Source of the DNA: Streptomyces armeniacus
GTDB taxonomy: Bacteria; Actinomycetota; Actinomycetes; Streptomycetales; Streptomycetaceae
Reading direction: 5' to 3'
Assembly (NCBI RefSeq): GCF_003355155.1
Contig: NZ_CP031320.1
Coordinates: forward strand, 1,908,369 to 1,972,368
Length of the DNA: 64,000 bases
Positions 16,658-28,842 of the stretch are shown here, one piece after another. Within the stretch, counting starts at the first letter, position 1, and every line of letters begins with the position of its first letter. The translations under genes and the position numbers were made by a program. A model generated the notes under the pieces. The model ran no database searches. It had not been told where the DNA came from and saw only the letters and a program-made list of their open reading frames with translations.

Positions 16658-19600
16658 GTCCCGGACGTCTTCGCAGCCCGCGCCGGCGCCGCTCCGTACG
16701 ACACCGCCGTCGTCTGCGAGGGCGAGAGCCTCGACTACGCCGAACTCGACGCCCGCGCCAACCGCCTGGCGCACCGGCTCCTCGCCCACGGCGTCGCCGC
16801 CGAGACACCCGTCGTGCTGATGCTGCCCCGCTCGGCGGACTTCGTGATCGCGACGCTGGCCGTGCTCAAGAGCGGCGGCTGCTACGTCCCCGTACACGAG
16901 AGCTTCCCCGCCGAACGGCTGCGCCGCATCGCCGCCGAGACGGGCGCGGCACTCGTCGTCACCGACGCCTCCGGGCTGCCCCGGGCGCGGGAGCTGGACC
17001 TGCCGGTGGTGACGCCCGGCGACCCGGGCCCGGCGGGCGTCCCCGCGAGCGCGCCGGACGTACGCGTCGACCCGGAGCAGCTGGCGTACGTGATGTACAC
17101 CTCCGGCTCGACCGGCACCCCGAAGGGCGTCGCCGTCACGCACCGGGACGTCGTCGAACTGACCCTGGACCGGCGCTGGCGCGGCGGCGCGCACGCGTGC
17201 GTCCTGCTGCACTCGTCCACGGCGTTCGACGCGTCCACGTACGAGCTGTGGGTGCCGCTGCTCACCGGCGGCCGGCTCGCCGTCGCACCCCGCGACCTCG
17301 ACGTGGCCGAGCTGCGGCGACTGCTCGCCGCGCACCCGGTGACCGGACTCTGGCTGACCGCGGGCCTGTTCACCGTGCTGGCGCAGGAGGCGCCGGACTG
17401 CTTCGCCGCCGTACGGGAGGTGTGGACCGGCGGCGACGTGGTGCCCGCCGACGCCGTACGGCGCGTGCGCGCGGCCTGCCCGCACACCACCGTGGTGGAC
17501 GGCTACGGGCCCACCGAGATGACCACGTTCGCGCTGAGCCACCCGGTCGGCCCGGCCGAACGGGTGCCCGACGCGCTGCCCATCGGCCGGCCGCTGGACG
17601 GCGTGCGGAGGTACGTGCTGGACGACAGCCTGGACCCGGTGCCACCCGGCGTGCCCGGCGAGCTGTACCTCGCCGGGGCGGGCCTCGCCCGCGGCTACAC
17701 CGGCCGCGCCGGTCTGACCGCGGAGCGGTTCGTCGCCGACCCGTACGGGCCCGCGGGGAGCCGGATGTACCGCACGGGCGACACCGTACGGCTCACGCGC
17801 GACGGCGAGGCGCGGTTCGTGGGCCGCGCCGACGACCAGGTGAAGATCCGCGGCTTCCGCATCGAACCCGGCGAGATCGCGGCCGTACTCGCCGCCGCGC
17901 CCGGCATCGCACAGGCCGAGGTGCTCGTACGCGAGGACCCCGCGCCGCACGGCGGCACCGGCGGCACCCGCGCCAAGCGCCTCGTCGGGTACGTCGTGCC
18001 CGAGGACGGCGCGGCACCGGACAGCACGGACACCGGGGCCCTGACGGCCCGTCTGGCGGCCGTCCTGCCCGACTACATGGTGCCGTCCGCGTTCGTCGCG
18101 CTGGACGGGATGCCGCTGACCGCGAACGGGAAGGTCGACCGCCGCGCCCTCCCCGCGCCGGACGCCCCGGACGTACCGGCCGGCACCGGGCCCCGTACGG
18201 AGCGCGAGCGTGTCCTGTGCGACATCTTCGCGAGCACGCTGGGCCTGCCGACGGTCGGCGCCGACCAGGGCTTCTTCTCGCTGGGCGGGGACAGCATCTC
18301 GTCCATCCAGCTTGTCAGCGCCGCACGCCGGGCCGGACTGGTCTTCGCCGTCCGCGACGTCTTCGAGCACCGCACCCCCGCGGGCCTCGCCGAGATCGCC
18401 GCCGAGGCGGACGCGGGCACCGCGGAGACGGAGGGCGACGGCGCCGGCATGGGCGACGTACCGGCCACGCCGATCCTCGCCTGGCTGGCCGAACTCGGCG
18501 GCCCCGTGGACTCGTTCCACCAGTCGGCGCTGCTCCAGGTCCCGGCCGGGACCCGGGATGACGCGCTCGCCGGAGCCGTACGGGCCGTGCTGGACCACCA
18601 CGACGCGCTGCGCGCCCGGCTGGGCGCGGACGGCCGTACGCTGACGATCCCGCCCGCCGGCGCACACGCCGACGGCTGCCTCGTACGGGTGGACGCGGCC
18701 GGACTGCGCGGCACCGGGCTCACGGAGCTGGTGCACGAGCAGGCCCGGCAGGCAGCCGCCGCGCTCGACCCGCGCGCCGGACGCATGCTGCGCGCGGTGT
18801 GGCTCGACCGCGGCCCGGAGGAGAGCGGGCGGCTGCTCGTCGTCGGCCACCACCTGGTCGTCGACGGCGTCTCGTGGCGCATCCTGCTGCCCGACCTGGC
18901 CGAGGCGTACGGCGCGCTGTGCGCGGGCGGCGAACCGGCGCTCCAGCCCGTACGCACCTCCCTGCGCGGCTGGGCCCGTACCCTCGCCGACGCCGCGCGT
19001 ACCCCGGAGCGCACCGCGCAGCTCGGCCACTGGAGCCGCACGGTCGGCGGCGTACCGCCGCTGCTGGAAGGGCGCGGCCTCGACGCCGCGCGGGACACGC
19101 ACGCCACGGCACGGTCGCTGAGCCTGCGGCTGGACGCCGGCACCACCGGGGCGGTCCTCACGCGCGTACCGGAGATGTTCCACGCGGGCGTCGAGGACGT
19201 GCTGCTCGCCGGGCTGATCCTGGCGCTGGACGGCTGGAAGGAGCACAGCTCCGGCAACAGCGTGCTGGTCGACCTGGAGGGCCACGGCCGGCGCGACGAA
19301 CTGTTCCCCGGCACCGACCTGTCCCGCACCGTCGGCTGGTTCACCAGCATCCACCCCGTACGGCTGGACGCGGGCTGGCTCGACACGGAGGACGCGTGGT
19401 CCGGCGGCGAGGCCGCGGGCACCCTGCTGAAGCGGGTCAAGGAGCAGCTCCGCGCCGTCCCCGAACACGGCCTCGGCTACGGCATGCTGCGCTACCTCAA
19501 CCCCCGTACGGCCCCCGAACTCGCCGGGCACCGCGGGGCGGAGCTCGGGTTCAACTACCTCGGGCGGTTCGGCGCCGCCGGCACCGGCGACTGGGCCACC

Positions 19601-19921
19601 GCGCCGGAGTCCGGCGCGCTGGGCGGCGGCGCCGACCCCCGCATGCCGCTGGCGCACGTACTGGAAGTGAACTCCCTTGCCGAGGACGGCCCGGACGGGC
19701 CGCGGCTCGTCGCCCACTGGCGCTGGGCCGGTGAACTGCTCGGCGCGGACCGGGTGCGGCCGCTCGCCGAGTCCTGGTTCCAGGCGCTGGAGGCGCTCGC
19801 CGCGCACGCCGAACGCCCCGGCGCGGGCGGGCTCACGCCCTCGGACATCGGCGTCCCGTCGCTCTCCCAGGACGAGATCGACGAGCTCGCATCAGACCTC
19901 GAAGCCGACTGGCAGAAGTGA
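16658..19921 (+). CDS. NRPS initiation module, A-T-E (5' end uncertain)
   Basis: The start given is the first residue that looks like an adenylation domain ([15 protein letters not shown]), not a start codon; the first ATG/GTG/TTG in frame is GTG at 16814, inside the domain and past core motif A1 ([15 protein letters not shown]). Adenylation motifs: [55 protein letters not shown]. The pocket residues read D-A-Y-W-W-G-G-T-F-K, close to the valine code D-A-F-W-I-G-G-T-F-K. A carrier domain follows ([13 protein letters not shown]), then an epimerisation domain: [48 protein letters not shown]. It probably loads Val and hands on D-Val. The stop overlaps the next NRPS gene. Confidence 0.88.
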   Translation, partial: VPDVFAARAGAAPYDTAVVCEGESLDYAELDARANRLAHRLLAHGVAAETPVVLMLPRSADFVIATLAVLKSGGCYVPVHESFPAERLRRIAAETGAALVVTDASGLPRARELDLPVVTPGDPGPAGVPASAPDVRVDPEQLAYVMYTSGSTGTPKGVAVTHRDVVELTLDRRWRGGAHACVLLHSSTAFDASTYELWVPLLTGGRLAVAPRDLDVAELRRLLAAHPVTGLWLTAGLFTVLAQEAPDCFAAVREVWTGGDVVPADAVRRVRAACPHTTVVDGYGPTEMTTFALSHPVGPAERVPDALPIGRPLDGVRRYVLDDSLDPVPPGVPGELYLAGAGLARGYTGRAGLTAERFVADPYGPAGSRMYRTGDTVRLTRDGEARFVGRADDQVKIRGFRIEPGEIAAVLAAAPGIAQAEVLVREDPAPHGGTGGTRAKRLVGYVVPEDGAAPDSTDTGALTARLAAVLPDYMVPSAFVALDGMPLTANGKVDRRALPAPDAPDVPAGTGPRTERERVLCDIFASTLGLPTVGADQGFFSLGGDSISSIQLVSAARRAGLVFAVRDVFEHRTPAGLAEIAAEADAGTAETEGDGAGMGDVPATPILAWLAELGGPVDSFHQSALLQVPAGTRDDALAGAVRAVLDHHDALRARLGADGRTLTIPPAGAHADGCLVRVDAAGLRGTGLTELVHEQARQAAAALDPRAGRMLRAVWLDRGPEESGRLLVVGHHLVVDGVSWRILLPDLAEAYGALCAGGEPALQPVRTSLRGWARTLADAARTPERTAQLGHWSRTVGGVPPLLEGRGLDAARDTHATARSLSLRLDAGTTGAVLTRVPEMFHAGVEDVLLAGLILALDGWKEHSSGNSVLVDLEGHGRRDELFPGTDLSRTVGWFTSIHPVRLDAGWLDTEDAWSGGEAAGTLLKRVKEQLRAVPEHGLGYGMLRYLNPRTAPELAGHRGAELGFNYLGRFGAAGTGDWATAPESGALGGGADPRMPLAHVLEVNSLAEDGPDGPRLVAHWRWAGELLGADRVRPLAESWFQALEALAAHAERPGAGGLTPSDIGVPSLSQDEIDELASDLEADWQK

Positions 19922-22900
19922 GAGCCATGGAGCGCGCACGGACCACACAGGACATCCTTCCGCTCACACCGCTGCAGGAAGGGCTGCTGTTCCACAGCGT
20001 GTACGACGAGGACTCCCTCGACGTCTACACCGCCCAGCTGACCCTCGACATCGACGGCGCGCTGGACACCGCGGCCCTGCGCGGCGCGGCCGAGGCGCTC
20101 CTCGCCCGCCACCCCAACCTGCGGGTCTGCTTCCGGCAGCGCAGGTCGGGGGAGTGGGTGCAGGTCGTCGCCTCCGCCGTGGCCGCACCGTGGCGCGAGG
20201 AGGACCTGCGGGACGCGGCGGAGGACGACGCCCGCGCGCTGCTGGAGGAGGAGCGGTGGACCCGCTTCGACGTACGGCGCCCGCCCCTGCTGCGGTTCCT
20301 GCTCCTGCGCCACGGCGACGCCCGGCACAGGCTCGCGCTGACCTTCCACCACACCCTGCTGGACGGCTGGTCGATGCCGGTCCTGCTGCGCGAACTGTGG
20401 ACGCTGTACGAGTCGGGCGGCGCACAGCACGGACTCCCGCGGGCGCGCGGCTACCGCGACTACTTCGCCTGGCTCGGGACCAAGGACCGGGCGGCGGCCG
20501 AGGCCGCGTGGCGCGAGGCGCTGTCCGGCATCCCCGCACCCACGCTCGTCGCCCCGGCACTGCCGCGGCAGGCCGCCGTACCGGACGCGGTGCACACGGC
20601 GCTGACGGCGGAGACCGACGCGGCGCTGCACGCGATGGCGCGCTCGCGCGGCCTGACCATGAACACGGTGCTCCAGGGCGCCTGGTCGCTCGTCCTGGGG
20701 CAGCTGACCGGGCAGACCGACGTGACGTTCGGTGTCACCGTCTCCGGGCGGCCGCCCGAACTGCCGGGCGTGGACTCGATGGTGGGCCTGCTCATCAACA
20801 CTGTCCCGCTGCGCGTCCGCACGCACCCCGCCGAGACCCCGGCGGCGCTGCTGGAACGCGTGCAGCGCGAACAGGCGCGGCTGCTGGACCACCAGTGGCT
20901 GGGGCTGGCCGAGATCCAGCGGCTCGGCGGCCACGAGACGCTGTTCGACTCCGGGATGGTCTTCGAGAACTACCCGCTGGACACGCGGCCCGGAGCCGGC
21001 ACCGACTCCGCCGCCTCGCCCGGCGACGGCGCGGCGCGCGTCACACGCGTCACGACGCGGGACGCCACGCACTTCCCGCTGAGCCTGGCCGTGCTCCCCG
21101 GAGAGCGCCTCGGCTTCCGGCTGGGCTTCCGCCCCGACGCGTTCGACCGCGCCCGCGTCGAGGAGATCGGCAACCGGCTGCTGCGTCTCCTGGACGCCTT
21201 CGCCACCCGGCCCGAATTGCCGCTGGCCGGCGTCGACATGCTCGCCGCCGAGGAGCGCCACCGCCTGCTCACGACCTGGAACGGCACCCGGCGCGAAGTG
21301 CCGGACACGACCCTCCCGGAGCTGTTCGAGGAGCGCGTACGGCGCGGCCCGGACGCCGTGGCGGTCGGCCACGACGGCACGGACACCACGTACCGGCAGC
21401 TGAACGAGCGGGCCAACCGCCTCGCGCGGTGGCTCGTACGGCGCGGGGCCGGGCCCGAGACCCACGTCGCGCTGGCGGCGCCCGCCTCGGCCACCTCCGT
21501 CGCCGCCGTGCTGGCCGTCGTCAAGGCGGGCGCCTCGTATCTGCCGGTCGACCACACGTACCCGGCGGACCGGATCGCGTTCATGCTCGACGACGCCCGC
21601 CCCGCGCTGCTGCTCACCACACGTGACGTGCTGGCCGAACTGCCCGCGCACAGCACGCCGTACGTGTGCCTCGACGACCCGGACGTACGGGCGGAGGCCG
21701 ACGCCCTCCCGTGCACCGACCTGACGGACGCGGAGCGGACCGCGCCGCTCCGGCCGCGCCACCCCGCGTACGTCATTTACACCTCCGGAACGACCGGCAC
21801 TCCCAAGGGAGTCGTCGTCACCCACCACGGCATCCCCAGCCTCGCCGTCTCCCAGACGGAGGGCACGGGCATCGGCCCCGGCAGCCGCGTCCTGCAGTTC
21901 GCCTCGCCGGGCTTCGACGCGTCCGTGTGGGAGATGACCGCGGCGCTGCTCTCCGGCGGCACGCTGGTGCTCGGCCCCCGTGAGCGGGCGACCGGCGGCG
22001 AGGCGCTCGCCGCGGAACTCAGCGCGGCGCGCGTGACGCACGCGACGCTGACGCCCGCCGTGGTGGAGACGATGCCCGCGGACACCGGAGCGTTCCGCGG
22101 CGACGGGACGCTGTGGGTCGCGGGCGAGGCTTGCCACCCCGCCACCGCGGAACGCTGGTCCGCGGGGCGCCGCATGGTCAACGCGTACGGCCCGTCCGAG
22201 AGCACCGTCTGCGCCACCATGAGCGACCCGCTGTCCGGGCCCGGAGTGCCGCCGATCGGCCGCCCGGTCTCCAACACCCGCGTGTACGCGCTGGACGGGG
22301 CGCTGCGCCCGGTGCCGCCCGGCGTCCCCGCGGAGCTGTACGTCGCCGGCGCCGGACTGGCCCGCGGCTATCTGGACCGCGCGGGGCTGACGGCGGAACG
22401 GTTCGTGGCCGACCCGTTCGGGCCCGCGGGCGACCGCATGTACCGCACCGGGGACGTGGTGCGCCGGCGCGAGGACGGGCAGCTCGAGTTCGTCGGGCGG
22501 GTCGACGACCAGGTCAAGATCCGCGGCTTCCGGATCGAACCGGGCGAGATCGAGGCGGTGCTCTCCCGGCACCCCGGGGTCGCGCAGTGCGCCGTGCTGG
22601 CCGTCGACGGGCCCGCCGGCGACAAGCGGCTGGCGGCGTACGTCGTGCCCGCCGCGCGTACGGGCGAGGGCGCGGGAGCGGGCGCGGAAGCGTCCGGGGA
22701 GCCGGGTGACGCGTCCGGCGGCCCGTGCACCGCCGAGCTGCGCGAGCACCTGGCGGAGAGCCTGCCGGGCCACATGGTGCCCGCCGCCTTCGCGTACCTC
22801 GACCGGCTGCCGCTGACGGCCAACGGCAAGCTCGACCGCGCCGCCCTGCCCGAGACCGGGCACCCGCAGGACGGGCACGGCCAGGGGCGGCAGCCGCGCG

Positions 22901-25900
22901 GGCCGCGGGAGGAGATCCTGTGCGGCCTGTTCGCGGAGGTGCTGGGCCTGCCCCGGGTGGGCATCGACGACGACTTCTTCGCGGCGGGCGGGCACTCGCT
23001 GCTGGCCACCCGCCTCGCCGGCCGCATACGGACGACGCTCGGCGCCGAGGTCGCCCTACGGCAGCTTTTCGAGCACCCTACGGTCGCGTCGCTGGCCGCC
23101 GAGCTGGACGAGAACGCCGTACGGGGACGCGCGGCCCTCACGGCGAAGGAGCGCCCCGAGGTGCTGCCGCTGTCGTTCGCACAGCAGCGGCTGTGGTTCA
23201 TCCACCGCTTCGAGGGGCCCGGTTCGACGTACAACATCCCGCTGGCGCTCCGCCTCGACGGGGCACTCGACCACGCGGCTCTGGAGGCGGCGCTGGGCGA
23301 TGTGACCGGCAGGCACGAGAGCCTCCGTACGGTGTTCCGCGAGGACGACGACGGCGCCCGGCAGCGGATACTCCCGGCCGGCCGGGCACGCCCCGCCCTC
23401 CCCGTGGAGCGGTGCACCGAGGAGGCGCTGCCGGAGCGGCTGAGCGCGGCCGCGGGCGACCCGTTCGACCTGGAGACCGACATCCCCCTGCGCGCGCGGC
23501 TGTTCGAGACCGCCGCGGAGGAGGCGGAGGGGAGTGCGGCGCCCAGTCACGTCCTGCTGCTGGTGGTCCACCACATCGCGTGCGACGGCTGGTCGCTGCG
23601 CCCGCTGATGCGGGACCTGGCCACCGCGTACGCCGCCCGGCTCCGCTCGGAGCCGCCGGTGTGGCCCGCGCTGCCGGTGCAGTACGCGGACTACGCGCTG
23701 TGGCAGCGGGAGACCCTCGGCTCCGAGGACGAACCCGGCAGCCCGGCCGCCGCACAGGTCGCCTTCTGGCGGGACGCCCTCGCGGACCTGCCCGAGCAGC
23801 TGGCGCTGCCGACGGACCGGCCGCGCCCGGCCGTTGCCACGCACCGCGGCGACTGGACCGGCTTCGAGATCCCCGCGGAACTGCACGGGCGGCTGGTGTC
23901 GCTGGCGCGGGAGACCCGGTCGAGCGTCTTCATGGTGGTGCAGACCGGACTGGCCGTCCTGCTCGGCAAGCTCGGCGCCGGCACGGACATCCCCCTCGGC
24001 ACGCCCGTCGCGGGCCGCAGCGACGACGCGGTGGACGACCTCGTCGGGTTCTTCGTCAACACGCTGGTGCTGCGCACCCGCGTCGACCCCGAGGCGACCA
24101 CGCGGGAGCTGGTCTCCCGCGTACGGGAGAGCGACCTCGCCGCCTACGCCCACCAGGACATCCCCTTCGAGCGGCTCGTCGAACTGCTCAACCCCGCCCG
24201 CTCGCTGGCCCGCCACCCGCTGTTCCAGACGATGCTCACCTTCCACAGCGGCGGTTCGCGGGAGGCCGTCGCGGCCACGCGCGGTTTCCCCGGGCTCGAC
24301 GTGTCCGGGGAGCCGGTGGCGACCGGAGTGGCCAGGTTCGACTTGGTGTTCGGCATGAGCGAGCGATACGGCGAAACCGGCGCCGCGGACGGGGACGGGG
24401 ACGGGAACGGGAACGGGAGCGGGCAGGGCGCCGCGCCCGCCGGCATCAGCGGCGGCATCGAGTACAGCACCGACCTGTTCGACCGCGGGACCGTGGACGC
24501 CATCGCCGAGCGGCTGGTGCGCGTGCTCGACGCCATGACCCGCGACCCGGCCGCCCCCGTCGGCACCATCGACGTGCTCGGCGAGCGGGAGCGCCACCTC
24601 GTGCTGCGGGAGTGGAACCGTACGGAGCACGGAACCGACGACCGTACGGCGCACGCGGACCACCGTACGGAGCACGCGACGCCGCAGACCCTCCACGAGT
24701 GGTTCGAGCGGCAGGCCGACGAGCGTCCCGCCGAACCCGCCGTCGTCTTCGGCACCCAGGAGGTCACCTACGGCGAACTCGACGCCCGCGCCAACCGCCT
24801 GGCCCGCTGGCTCGGCAGCCGCGGCGTGGGCCCGGAGCGTCTTGTCGCGCTCGCCCTGCCGCGTTCGGTGGAGATGGTCGTCGCGCTCCTCGGCGTGCTG
24901 AAGGCAGGCGCTGCCTACCTGCCCGTCGACCCCGAGTACCCGGCGGACCGGATCGCGTTCATGCTCGAAGACGCCGCGCCCGCCCTGGTGTTCACCACGC
25001 CCGGGCTGCGGGACGCCCTGCCCGGCACCGTCGAGCGCGTCGTCGTCGGCCCCGGCGAACGGCACGCGCCCTGGGACGGCCTGCCGGCGGAGCGGCTGAC
25101 CGCGCGGGACCGTACGCACCCGGTGTCGCCCGACCACCCCGTGTACGTCATCTACACCTCCGGCACCACCGGCCGCCCCAAGGGCGTCGTGCTGCCCGTA
25201 CGGGCGATGACGAACCTCGTGGCGTGGCACGACACCGTGTTCACCGCGCCCGCGGGCGTACGGGTGGCGCAGTACGCCGCGCTGAGCTTCGACGTGTCCG
25301 TACACGAGATCCTCTCCGCGCTCCTTGCCGGGAAGACCCTCGTGCTGTGCCCGGAGGACGTACGCCGCGACCCCGGACGCCTCCTGAACTGGCTGGCGGA
25401 GCACCGCGTCCAGGAACTCCACGTGCCCAACCTCGTCCTCCAGGCGCTCGGCGAGACCCTGCGCGACGCCGGCACGGAGCTGCCCGAGCTGCGGGACCTC
25501 GCGCAGGCCGGGGAGGCGCTGACGGTGACCGACGCCGTACGCGCGCTGGGCGCGGGCCGCCGCCTGCACAACCACTACGGGCCCAGCGAGACGCACGCCG
25601 TCACCGCCGGCCTGTGCACGGGCGACCCGGCGGACTGGCCGGACGTGCCGCCGATCGGCGCGCCCGTCCGGAACATGCGGGCGTACGTCCTGGACGGCTC
25701 CCTCCGCCCGGTCCCCGTCGGCGTGCCCGGCGAGCTGTACGCGGCCGGCGCGGGCGTCGCGCGCGGCTATCTGAACCGCGCGGCGCTGACCGCGGAGCGC
25801 TTCGTCGCCGACCCGTACAGCGGCGACGGACAGCGGATGTACCGGACCGGCGACCTCGTACGGTGGCGCGCCGACGGGCAGTTGGACTTCCTCGGCCGCG

Positions 25901-27306
25901 CAGACGCACAGATCAAGATCCGCGGCTTCCGGGTGGAGCCGGCCGAGGTCGAGTCCGTGCTCAACGAGCACCCGGAGATCGGCCACAGCGCGGTGGTCGC
26001 ACGCGACTCCAGGTCCGGAGCGCCGCAGCTCGTGGCGTACGTGGTGCCCGAAGGGCCGGACGGCGGTGCGGTGCGTCCGGAGCCGCCGGACCCGGCGGAG
26101 CTGCGCGAGCACGTCGCCAGGGGCGTCCCGGACTACATGGTTCCGTCGGCGTTCGTCGTGCTGGACGCGCTGCCCGTGCTGCCCAGCGGCAAGCTGGACC
26201 GTACGGCGCTGCCCGCGCCCGCGGAGCCGGACGGCGGCGAGCGGCCGGTGCCGCCGCGCGGGCCGCGCGAGGAGACGCTGTGCGTGCTGTTCGCCGAGGT
26301 GCTGGGCCTTGCGCGGGTCGCGATCCACGACGACTTCTTCGCGCTGGGCGGCCACTCGCTGCTGGCGACCCGGCTGATGAACCGCGTACGCGAGACGCTG
26401 GGCGTCGAACTGTCCGTGCGCAGCCTGTTCCAGGCGCCGAGCCCGGCCGCGCTGGCCGAGCTCGTACGGGAGCCGGGCAAGGCCGGCACGGCGCTGGAGG
26501 CGGTGCTGCCGCTGCGCGGGACCGGCAGCCGGCCGCCGCTGTTCTGCGTACACCCCGGCTCCGGCGTCAGCTGGTGCTACTCGCGGCTGCTGCCCCACAT
26601 CGACCCCGACGTGCCGGTCTACGGCATTCAGGCCCGCGGGCTTACCGGCAGCGAACCGGTCGCCACCAGCGCCGCCGAGATGGTCGCGGACTACGTACGG
26701 CTGATCCAGAAGGCCCAGCCGGCCGGCCCGTACCGGCTGCTCGGCTGGTCGCTCGGCGGCGTCGTCGCGCACGCCGTGGCCGCCCGGCTCCGCGCGGCCG
26801 GCGAGGACGTGGACCTGGTGGCGCTGCTGGACAGCTACCCCGGCGACCCGGCCGCCGCCACCGCCGCACCGGACACTCCTGCGATCCTCCGCGCCATGTT
26901 CGACGCGATGGAATTCCCGTACGAGGCCGGGGAACTCCACGGGGACCGCGCCGAAGTGCTCCGCCGCTTCCGGGCGTTCACCAGCGAGCAGCAGCTGACC
27001 ATGGCGCAGCTGCCCGAGGAGTATCTGCTCCCGGCCACCGACGTCTACGTCAACAACGCCTGGCTGCTGCCGCACTTCACGCCCGAACCCCTGGACGCGG
27101 ACGTGCTGTTCCTCCGCGCCCTGCGGCACTTCTCGCCCAGCGGCCGTGAGCGGCCGGAGGCGGGGATCTGGGAGCCGTACGCCCGCGGCGGCTGGGAAGT
27201 CGCCGAGATCGACTCCGACCACGGCTCCATGCTGCTGGACCCCGCCGCGGTCGGCGACATAGGCGCCCTGCTCAACGCGAGGCTGAGCGCGCCGCCCGAA
27301 CAGTGA
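19918..27306 (+). CDS. Two-module NRPS, C-A-T-C-A-T-TE
   Basis: A 2462-residue synthetase. Condensation domain 1 ([10 protein letters not shown] near 143) follows an epimerase, so it should take a D donor. Adenylation domain 1 has [13 protein letters not shown] near 620 and pocket D-A-W-T-W-A-A-V-C-K, close to the phenylalanine code. Carrier 1 is at [11 protein letters not shown] near 1024. Condensation 2 has HHIACDGWS near 1219. Adenylation 2 ([13 protein letters not shown] near 1745) has pocket D-V-H-H-A-A-H-A-V-K, sharing Asp, Val, Ala301, His322, Val331 and Lys with proline codes. Carrier 2 is near 2144. The thioesterase has GWSLGG near 2277 and DHGSM near 2435. GTG at 19918 overlaps the previous stop; ATG at 19927 ([19 protein letters not shown]) is equally likely. 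A Gly/Asp/Asn linker lies near residues 1488-1505. Confidence 0.93.
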   Translation: MRAMERARTTQDILPLTPLQEGLLFHSVYDEDSLDVYTAQLTLDIDGALDTAALRGAAEALLARHPNLRVCFRQRRSGEWVQVVASAVAAPWREEDLRDAAEDDARALLEEERWTRFDVRRPPLLRFLLLRHGDARHRLALTFHHTLLDGWSMPVLLRELWTLYESGGAQHGLPRARGYRDYFAWLGTKDRAAAEAAWREALSGIPAPTLVAPALPRQAAVPDAVHTALTAETDAALHAMARSRGLTMNTVLQGAWSLVLGQLTGQTDVTFGVTVSGRPPELPGVDSMVGLLINTVPLRVRTHPAETPAALLERVQREQARLLDHQWLGLAEIQRLGGHETLFDSGMVFENYPLDTRPGAGTDSAASPGDGAARVTRVTTRDATHFPLSLAVLPGERLGFRLGFRPDAFDRARVEEIGNRLLRLLDAFATRPELPLAGVDMLAAEERHRLLTTWNGTRREVPDTTLPELFEERVRRGPDAVAVGHDGTDTTYRQLNERANRLARWLVRRGAGPETHVALAAPASATSVAAVLAVVKAGASYLPVDHTYPADRIAFMLDDARPALLLTTRDVLAELPAHSTPYVCLDDPDVRAEADALPCTDLTDAERTAPLRPRHPAYVIYTSGTTGTPKGVVVTHHGIPSLAVSQTEGTGIGPGSRVLQFASPGFDASVWEMTAALLSGGTLVLGPRERATGGEALAAELSAARVTHATLTPAVVETMPADTGAFRGDGTLWVAGEACHPATAERWSAGRRMVNAYGPSESTVCATMSDPLSGPGVPPIGRPVSNTRVYALDGALRPVPPGVPAELYVAGAGLARGYLDRAGLTAERFVADPFGPAGDRMYRTGDVVRRREDGQLEFVGRVDDQVKIRGFRIEPGEIEAVLSRHPGVAQCAVLAVDGPAGDKRLAAYVVPAARTGEGAGAGAEASGEPGDASGGPCTAELREHLAESLPGHMVPAAFAYLDRLPLTANGKLDRAALPETGHPQDGHGQGRQPRGPREEILCGLFAEVLGLPRVGIDDDFFAAGGHSLLATRLAGRIRTTLGAEVALRQLFEHPTVASLAAELDENAVRGRAALTAKERPEVLPLSFAQQRLWFIHRFEGPGSTYNIPLALRLDGALDHAALEAALGDVTGRHESLRTVFREDDDGARQRILPAGRARPALPVERCTEEALPERLSAAAGDPFDLETDIPLRARLFETAAEEAEGSAAPSHVLLLVVHHIACDGWSLRPLMRDLATAYAARLRSEPPVWPALPVQYADYALWQRETLGSEDEPGSPAAAQVAFWRDALADLPEQLALPTDRPRPAVATHRGDWTGFEIPAELHGRLVSLARETRSSVFMVVQTGLAVLLGKLGAGTDIPLGTPVAGRSDDAVDDLVGFFVNTLVLRTRVDPEATTRELVSRVRESDLAAYAHQDIPFERLVELLNPARSLARHPLFQTMLTFHSGGSREAVAATRGFPGLDVSGEPVATGVARFDLVFGMSERYGETGAADGDGDGNGNGSGQGAAPAGISGGIEYSTDLFDRGTVDAIAERLVRVLDAMTRDPAAPVGTIDVLGERERHLVLREWNRTEHGTDDRTAHADHRTEHATPQTLHEWFERQADERPAEPAVVFGTQEVTYGELDARANRLARWLGSRGVGPERLVALALPRSVEMVVALLGVLKAGAAYLPVDPEYPADRIAFMLEDAAPALVFTTPGLRDALPGTVERVVVGPGERHAPWDGLPAERLTARDRTHPVSPDHPVYVIYTSGTTGRPKGVVLPVRAMTNLVAWHDTVFTAPAGVRVAQYAALSFDVSVHEILSALLAGKTLVLCPEDVRRDPGRLLNWLAEHRVQELHVPNLVLQALGETLRDAGTELPELRDLAQAGEALTVTDAVRALGAGRRLHNHYGPSETHAVTAGLCTGDPADWPDVPPIGAPVRNMRAYVLDGSLRPVPVGVPGELYAAGAGVARGYLNRAALTAERFVADPYSGDGQRMYRTGDLVRWRADGQLDFLGRADAQIKIRGFRVEPAEVESVLNEHPEIGHSAVVARDSRSGAPQLVAYVVPEGPDGGAVRPEPPDPAELREHVARGVPDYMVPSAFVVLDALPVLPSGKLDRTALPAPAEPDGGERPVPPRGPREETLCVLFAEVLGLARVAIHDDFFALGGHSLLATRLMNRVRETLGVELSVRSLFQAPSPAALAELVREPGKAGTALEAVLPLRGTGSRPPLFCVHPGSGVSWCYSRLLPHIDPDVPVYGIQARGLTGSEPVATSAAEMVADYVRLIQKAQPAGPYRLLGWSLGGVVAHAVAARLRAAGEDVDLVALLDSYPGDPAAATAAPDTPAILRAMFDAMEFPYEAGELHGDRAEVLRRFRAFTSEQQLTMAQLPEEYLLPATDVYVNNAWLLPHFTPEPLDADVLFLRALRHFSPSGRERPEAGIWEPYARGGWEVAEIDSDHGSMLLDPAAVGDIGALLNARLSAPPEQ

Positions 27307-27345
27307 GACCCGAGAACCCGAGAACCCGAGAAGGGAGAACGAGAC

Positions 27346-27564
27346 ATGACCACCAATCCGTTCGAGGACCCCGAAGGCACCTACCACGTGCTCGTCAACG
27401 ACGAGGGCCAGCACTCCCTGTGGCCCGCCTTCGTCGAGGTGCCCGCCGGCTGGGAGCGGGCGGTCAGCGACGTGTCCCGCGACGACGCACTGCAGTACAT
27501 CAACGAGCACTGGACCGACATGCGCCCCAAGAGCCTCGTCAGGGCGATGGACGAGGCGGGCTGA
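27346..27564 (+). CDS. MbtH-like NRPS chaperone
   Basis: A 72-residue MbtH protein, which binds adenylation domains and lets them fold or work. Family residues are visible: [29 protein letters not shown], and the C-terminal [25 protein letters not shown] precedes the ATG. It sits between the NRPS and proB, so the proline genes share its transcript. Confidence 0.96.
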   Translation: MTTNPFEDPEGTYHVLVNDEGQHSLWPAFVEVPAGWERAVSDVSRDDALQYINEHWTDMRPKSLVRAMDEAG

Positions 27565-27566
27565 GC

Positions 27567-28751
27567 ATGCCCACGGCTGACGGAACGGACGCCGCGGCGG
27601 CCGTCGCGGTGCCGGACGAAGCTGCGGTCCCGGCGGCGGTCGCGGCGCCGGCCGGAGCTGCGGTCCGGGCGGAGAGCAGGCGCGTCGTCGTCAAGACGGG
27701 CACCTCCTCCCTCGTCACGGACGGGAGCATCGATCCGGCCCGCATCGAGTCCCTCGCGGACGCCGTGGCGGACCTCGCCACAGGCGGGTACGACCCAGTG
27801 CTCGTCACCTCCGGCGCCATCGCGCTCGGCGCCGGCGAACTCCCGCCGGTCGCCGCCGAGTCGTCCGCGGCACGGCAGATCGCCGCGGCGGTGGGACAGG
27901 GGCGGCTCTACGAGGCGTTCCGCACGCGCCTGGAGCAACGCGGCCTCGCGGCAGCGCAGTTCCTCCTCACGCCCCACGACGTGACCGCCGAACCGCACGC
28001 CGCCAGTGTGCGGGAGGCGCTGGGAGGGGCGATCGCCGCCGGGCTCGTCCCCGTCGTCAACGAGAACGACGCGATCATGGTCCGCAACAACGACATCCTC
28101 GCCGCCCTGCTCAGCGCCGAACTGTCCGCCGGGCACCTGGTGCTGATGACGGACGTCCCCGGCATCTGCGAGACGCCGCCGCGGCCGGGCGAGCCCGCAC
28201 GCCGGATCCCCCGCGTCGAGGTGCTGTCACCCGAGGCGGAGAGCCTGGTGTGGGACCAGTCCGGCGGCGTCGGCACCGGCGGCATGACGACGAAGCTGTG
28301 CGCGCTGTGGATCGGGGCCTACGGCGGAGCGCGTTCGGTCATCACCGGCGCGGCCGAGCACAGGGCGGTGCTCGACGTCGTACGCGGCGGCGACCTCGGC
28401 ACCGTCGTACGGCCGTGCCCCACCGGCACGGCGCAGACCGGACGGCTGTGGCGCGCGCTGTCCGCGCTGCCGCGCGGCCAGGTGTGGGTCGACTCCCGCG
28501 CCGGGCACAGCGTCGCCGCCGGGGAGCCCGTCATGGCACACCACGTGCTCAAAACCGCGGGGGACTTCACGGCACACGACGTCGTCGACGTACGGGACCA
28601 GGACTCGCGGCTCCTCGCCCGCGGCCGTACGCGCACGGGCGCACCGGCGCTGGAGGCCGCCCGCAGTTCGCCGGACCCGGCGGAGCCGGCGTACGCGGTG
28701 CTGCTCGCTCCCGACGACTACGTGCCGGGCCCGCCGGTCCCCGGCACGTGA
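27567..28751 (+). CDS. proB: Glutamate 5-kinase (cluster copy)
   Basis: A 394-residue protein that phosphorylates L-glutamate to gamma-glutamyl phosphate. Residues 1-38 are an Ala/Val-rich extension; then VVVKTGTSSLVTDG, VTSGAIALGAGEL, VVNENDAIM, VRNNDILAALLSA, LMTDVPGI and GTGGMTTKLCAL mark the kinase. A C-terminal PUA-like region follows (GQVWVDSRAGHSVAAG). Members usually have VKIGSSLV and GTGGMxTK; this copy has VKTGTSSLV. ATG at 27567 is two bases after the mbtH stop. Being inside the NRPS operon with proA and proC, it is probably a dedicated precursor enzyme rather than the housekeeping copy. Confidence 0.92.
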   Translation: MPTADGTDAAAAVAVPDEAAVPAAVAAPAGAAVRAESRRVVVKTGTSSLVTDGSIDPARIESLADAVADLATGGYDPVLVTSGAIALGAGELPPVAAESSAARQIAAAVGQGRLYEAFRTRLEQRGLAAAQFLLTPHDVTAEPHAASVREALGGAIAAGLVPVVNENDAIMVRNNDILAALLSAELSAGHLVLMTDVPGICETPPRPGEPARRIPRVEVLSPEAESLVWDQSGGVGTGGMTTKLCALWIGAYGGARSVITGAAEHRAVLDVVRGGDLGTVVRPCPTGTAQTGRLWRALSALPRGQVWVDSRAGHSVAAGEPVMAHHVLKTAGDFTAHDVVDVRDQDSRLLARGRTRTGAPALEAARSSPDPAEPAYAVLLAPDDYVPGPPVPGT

Positions 28752-28842
28752 ACGGAACGGCGCGGCCCGCCGGCATCCGGCCGCGCACAGGAACGACCGC
28801 GAACGACCGCCACCCACACGAACACGAACGGGAGAGAACACC

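Noticed and set aside
14900..19807. A very long open frame on the minus strand opposite the PucR-like and NRPS genes
   Set aside because: It mirrors the third-position GC of the real genes, has no family sequence, and runs through both known genes and the intergenic gap.
16658..27306. Detoxin/rimosamide-type cluster
   Set aside because: Val, Phe and Pro-like pockets recall detoxins, but there is no polyketide module or hydroxylase, and the proABC set does not fit.
23056..27510. Another long minus-strand frame opposite the NRPS
   Set aside because: Same mirror effect; composition dominated by Arg/Gly/Val/His and no domain visible.
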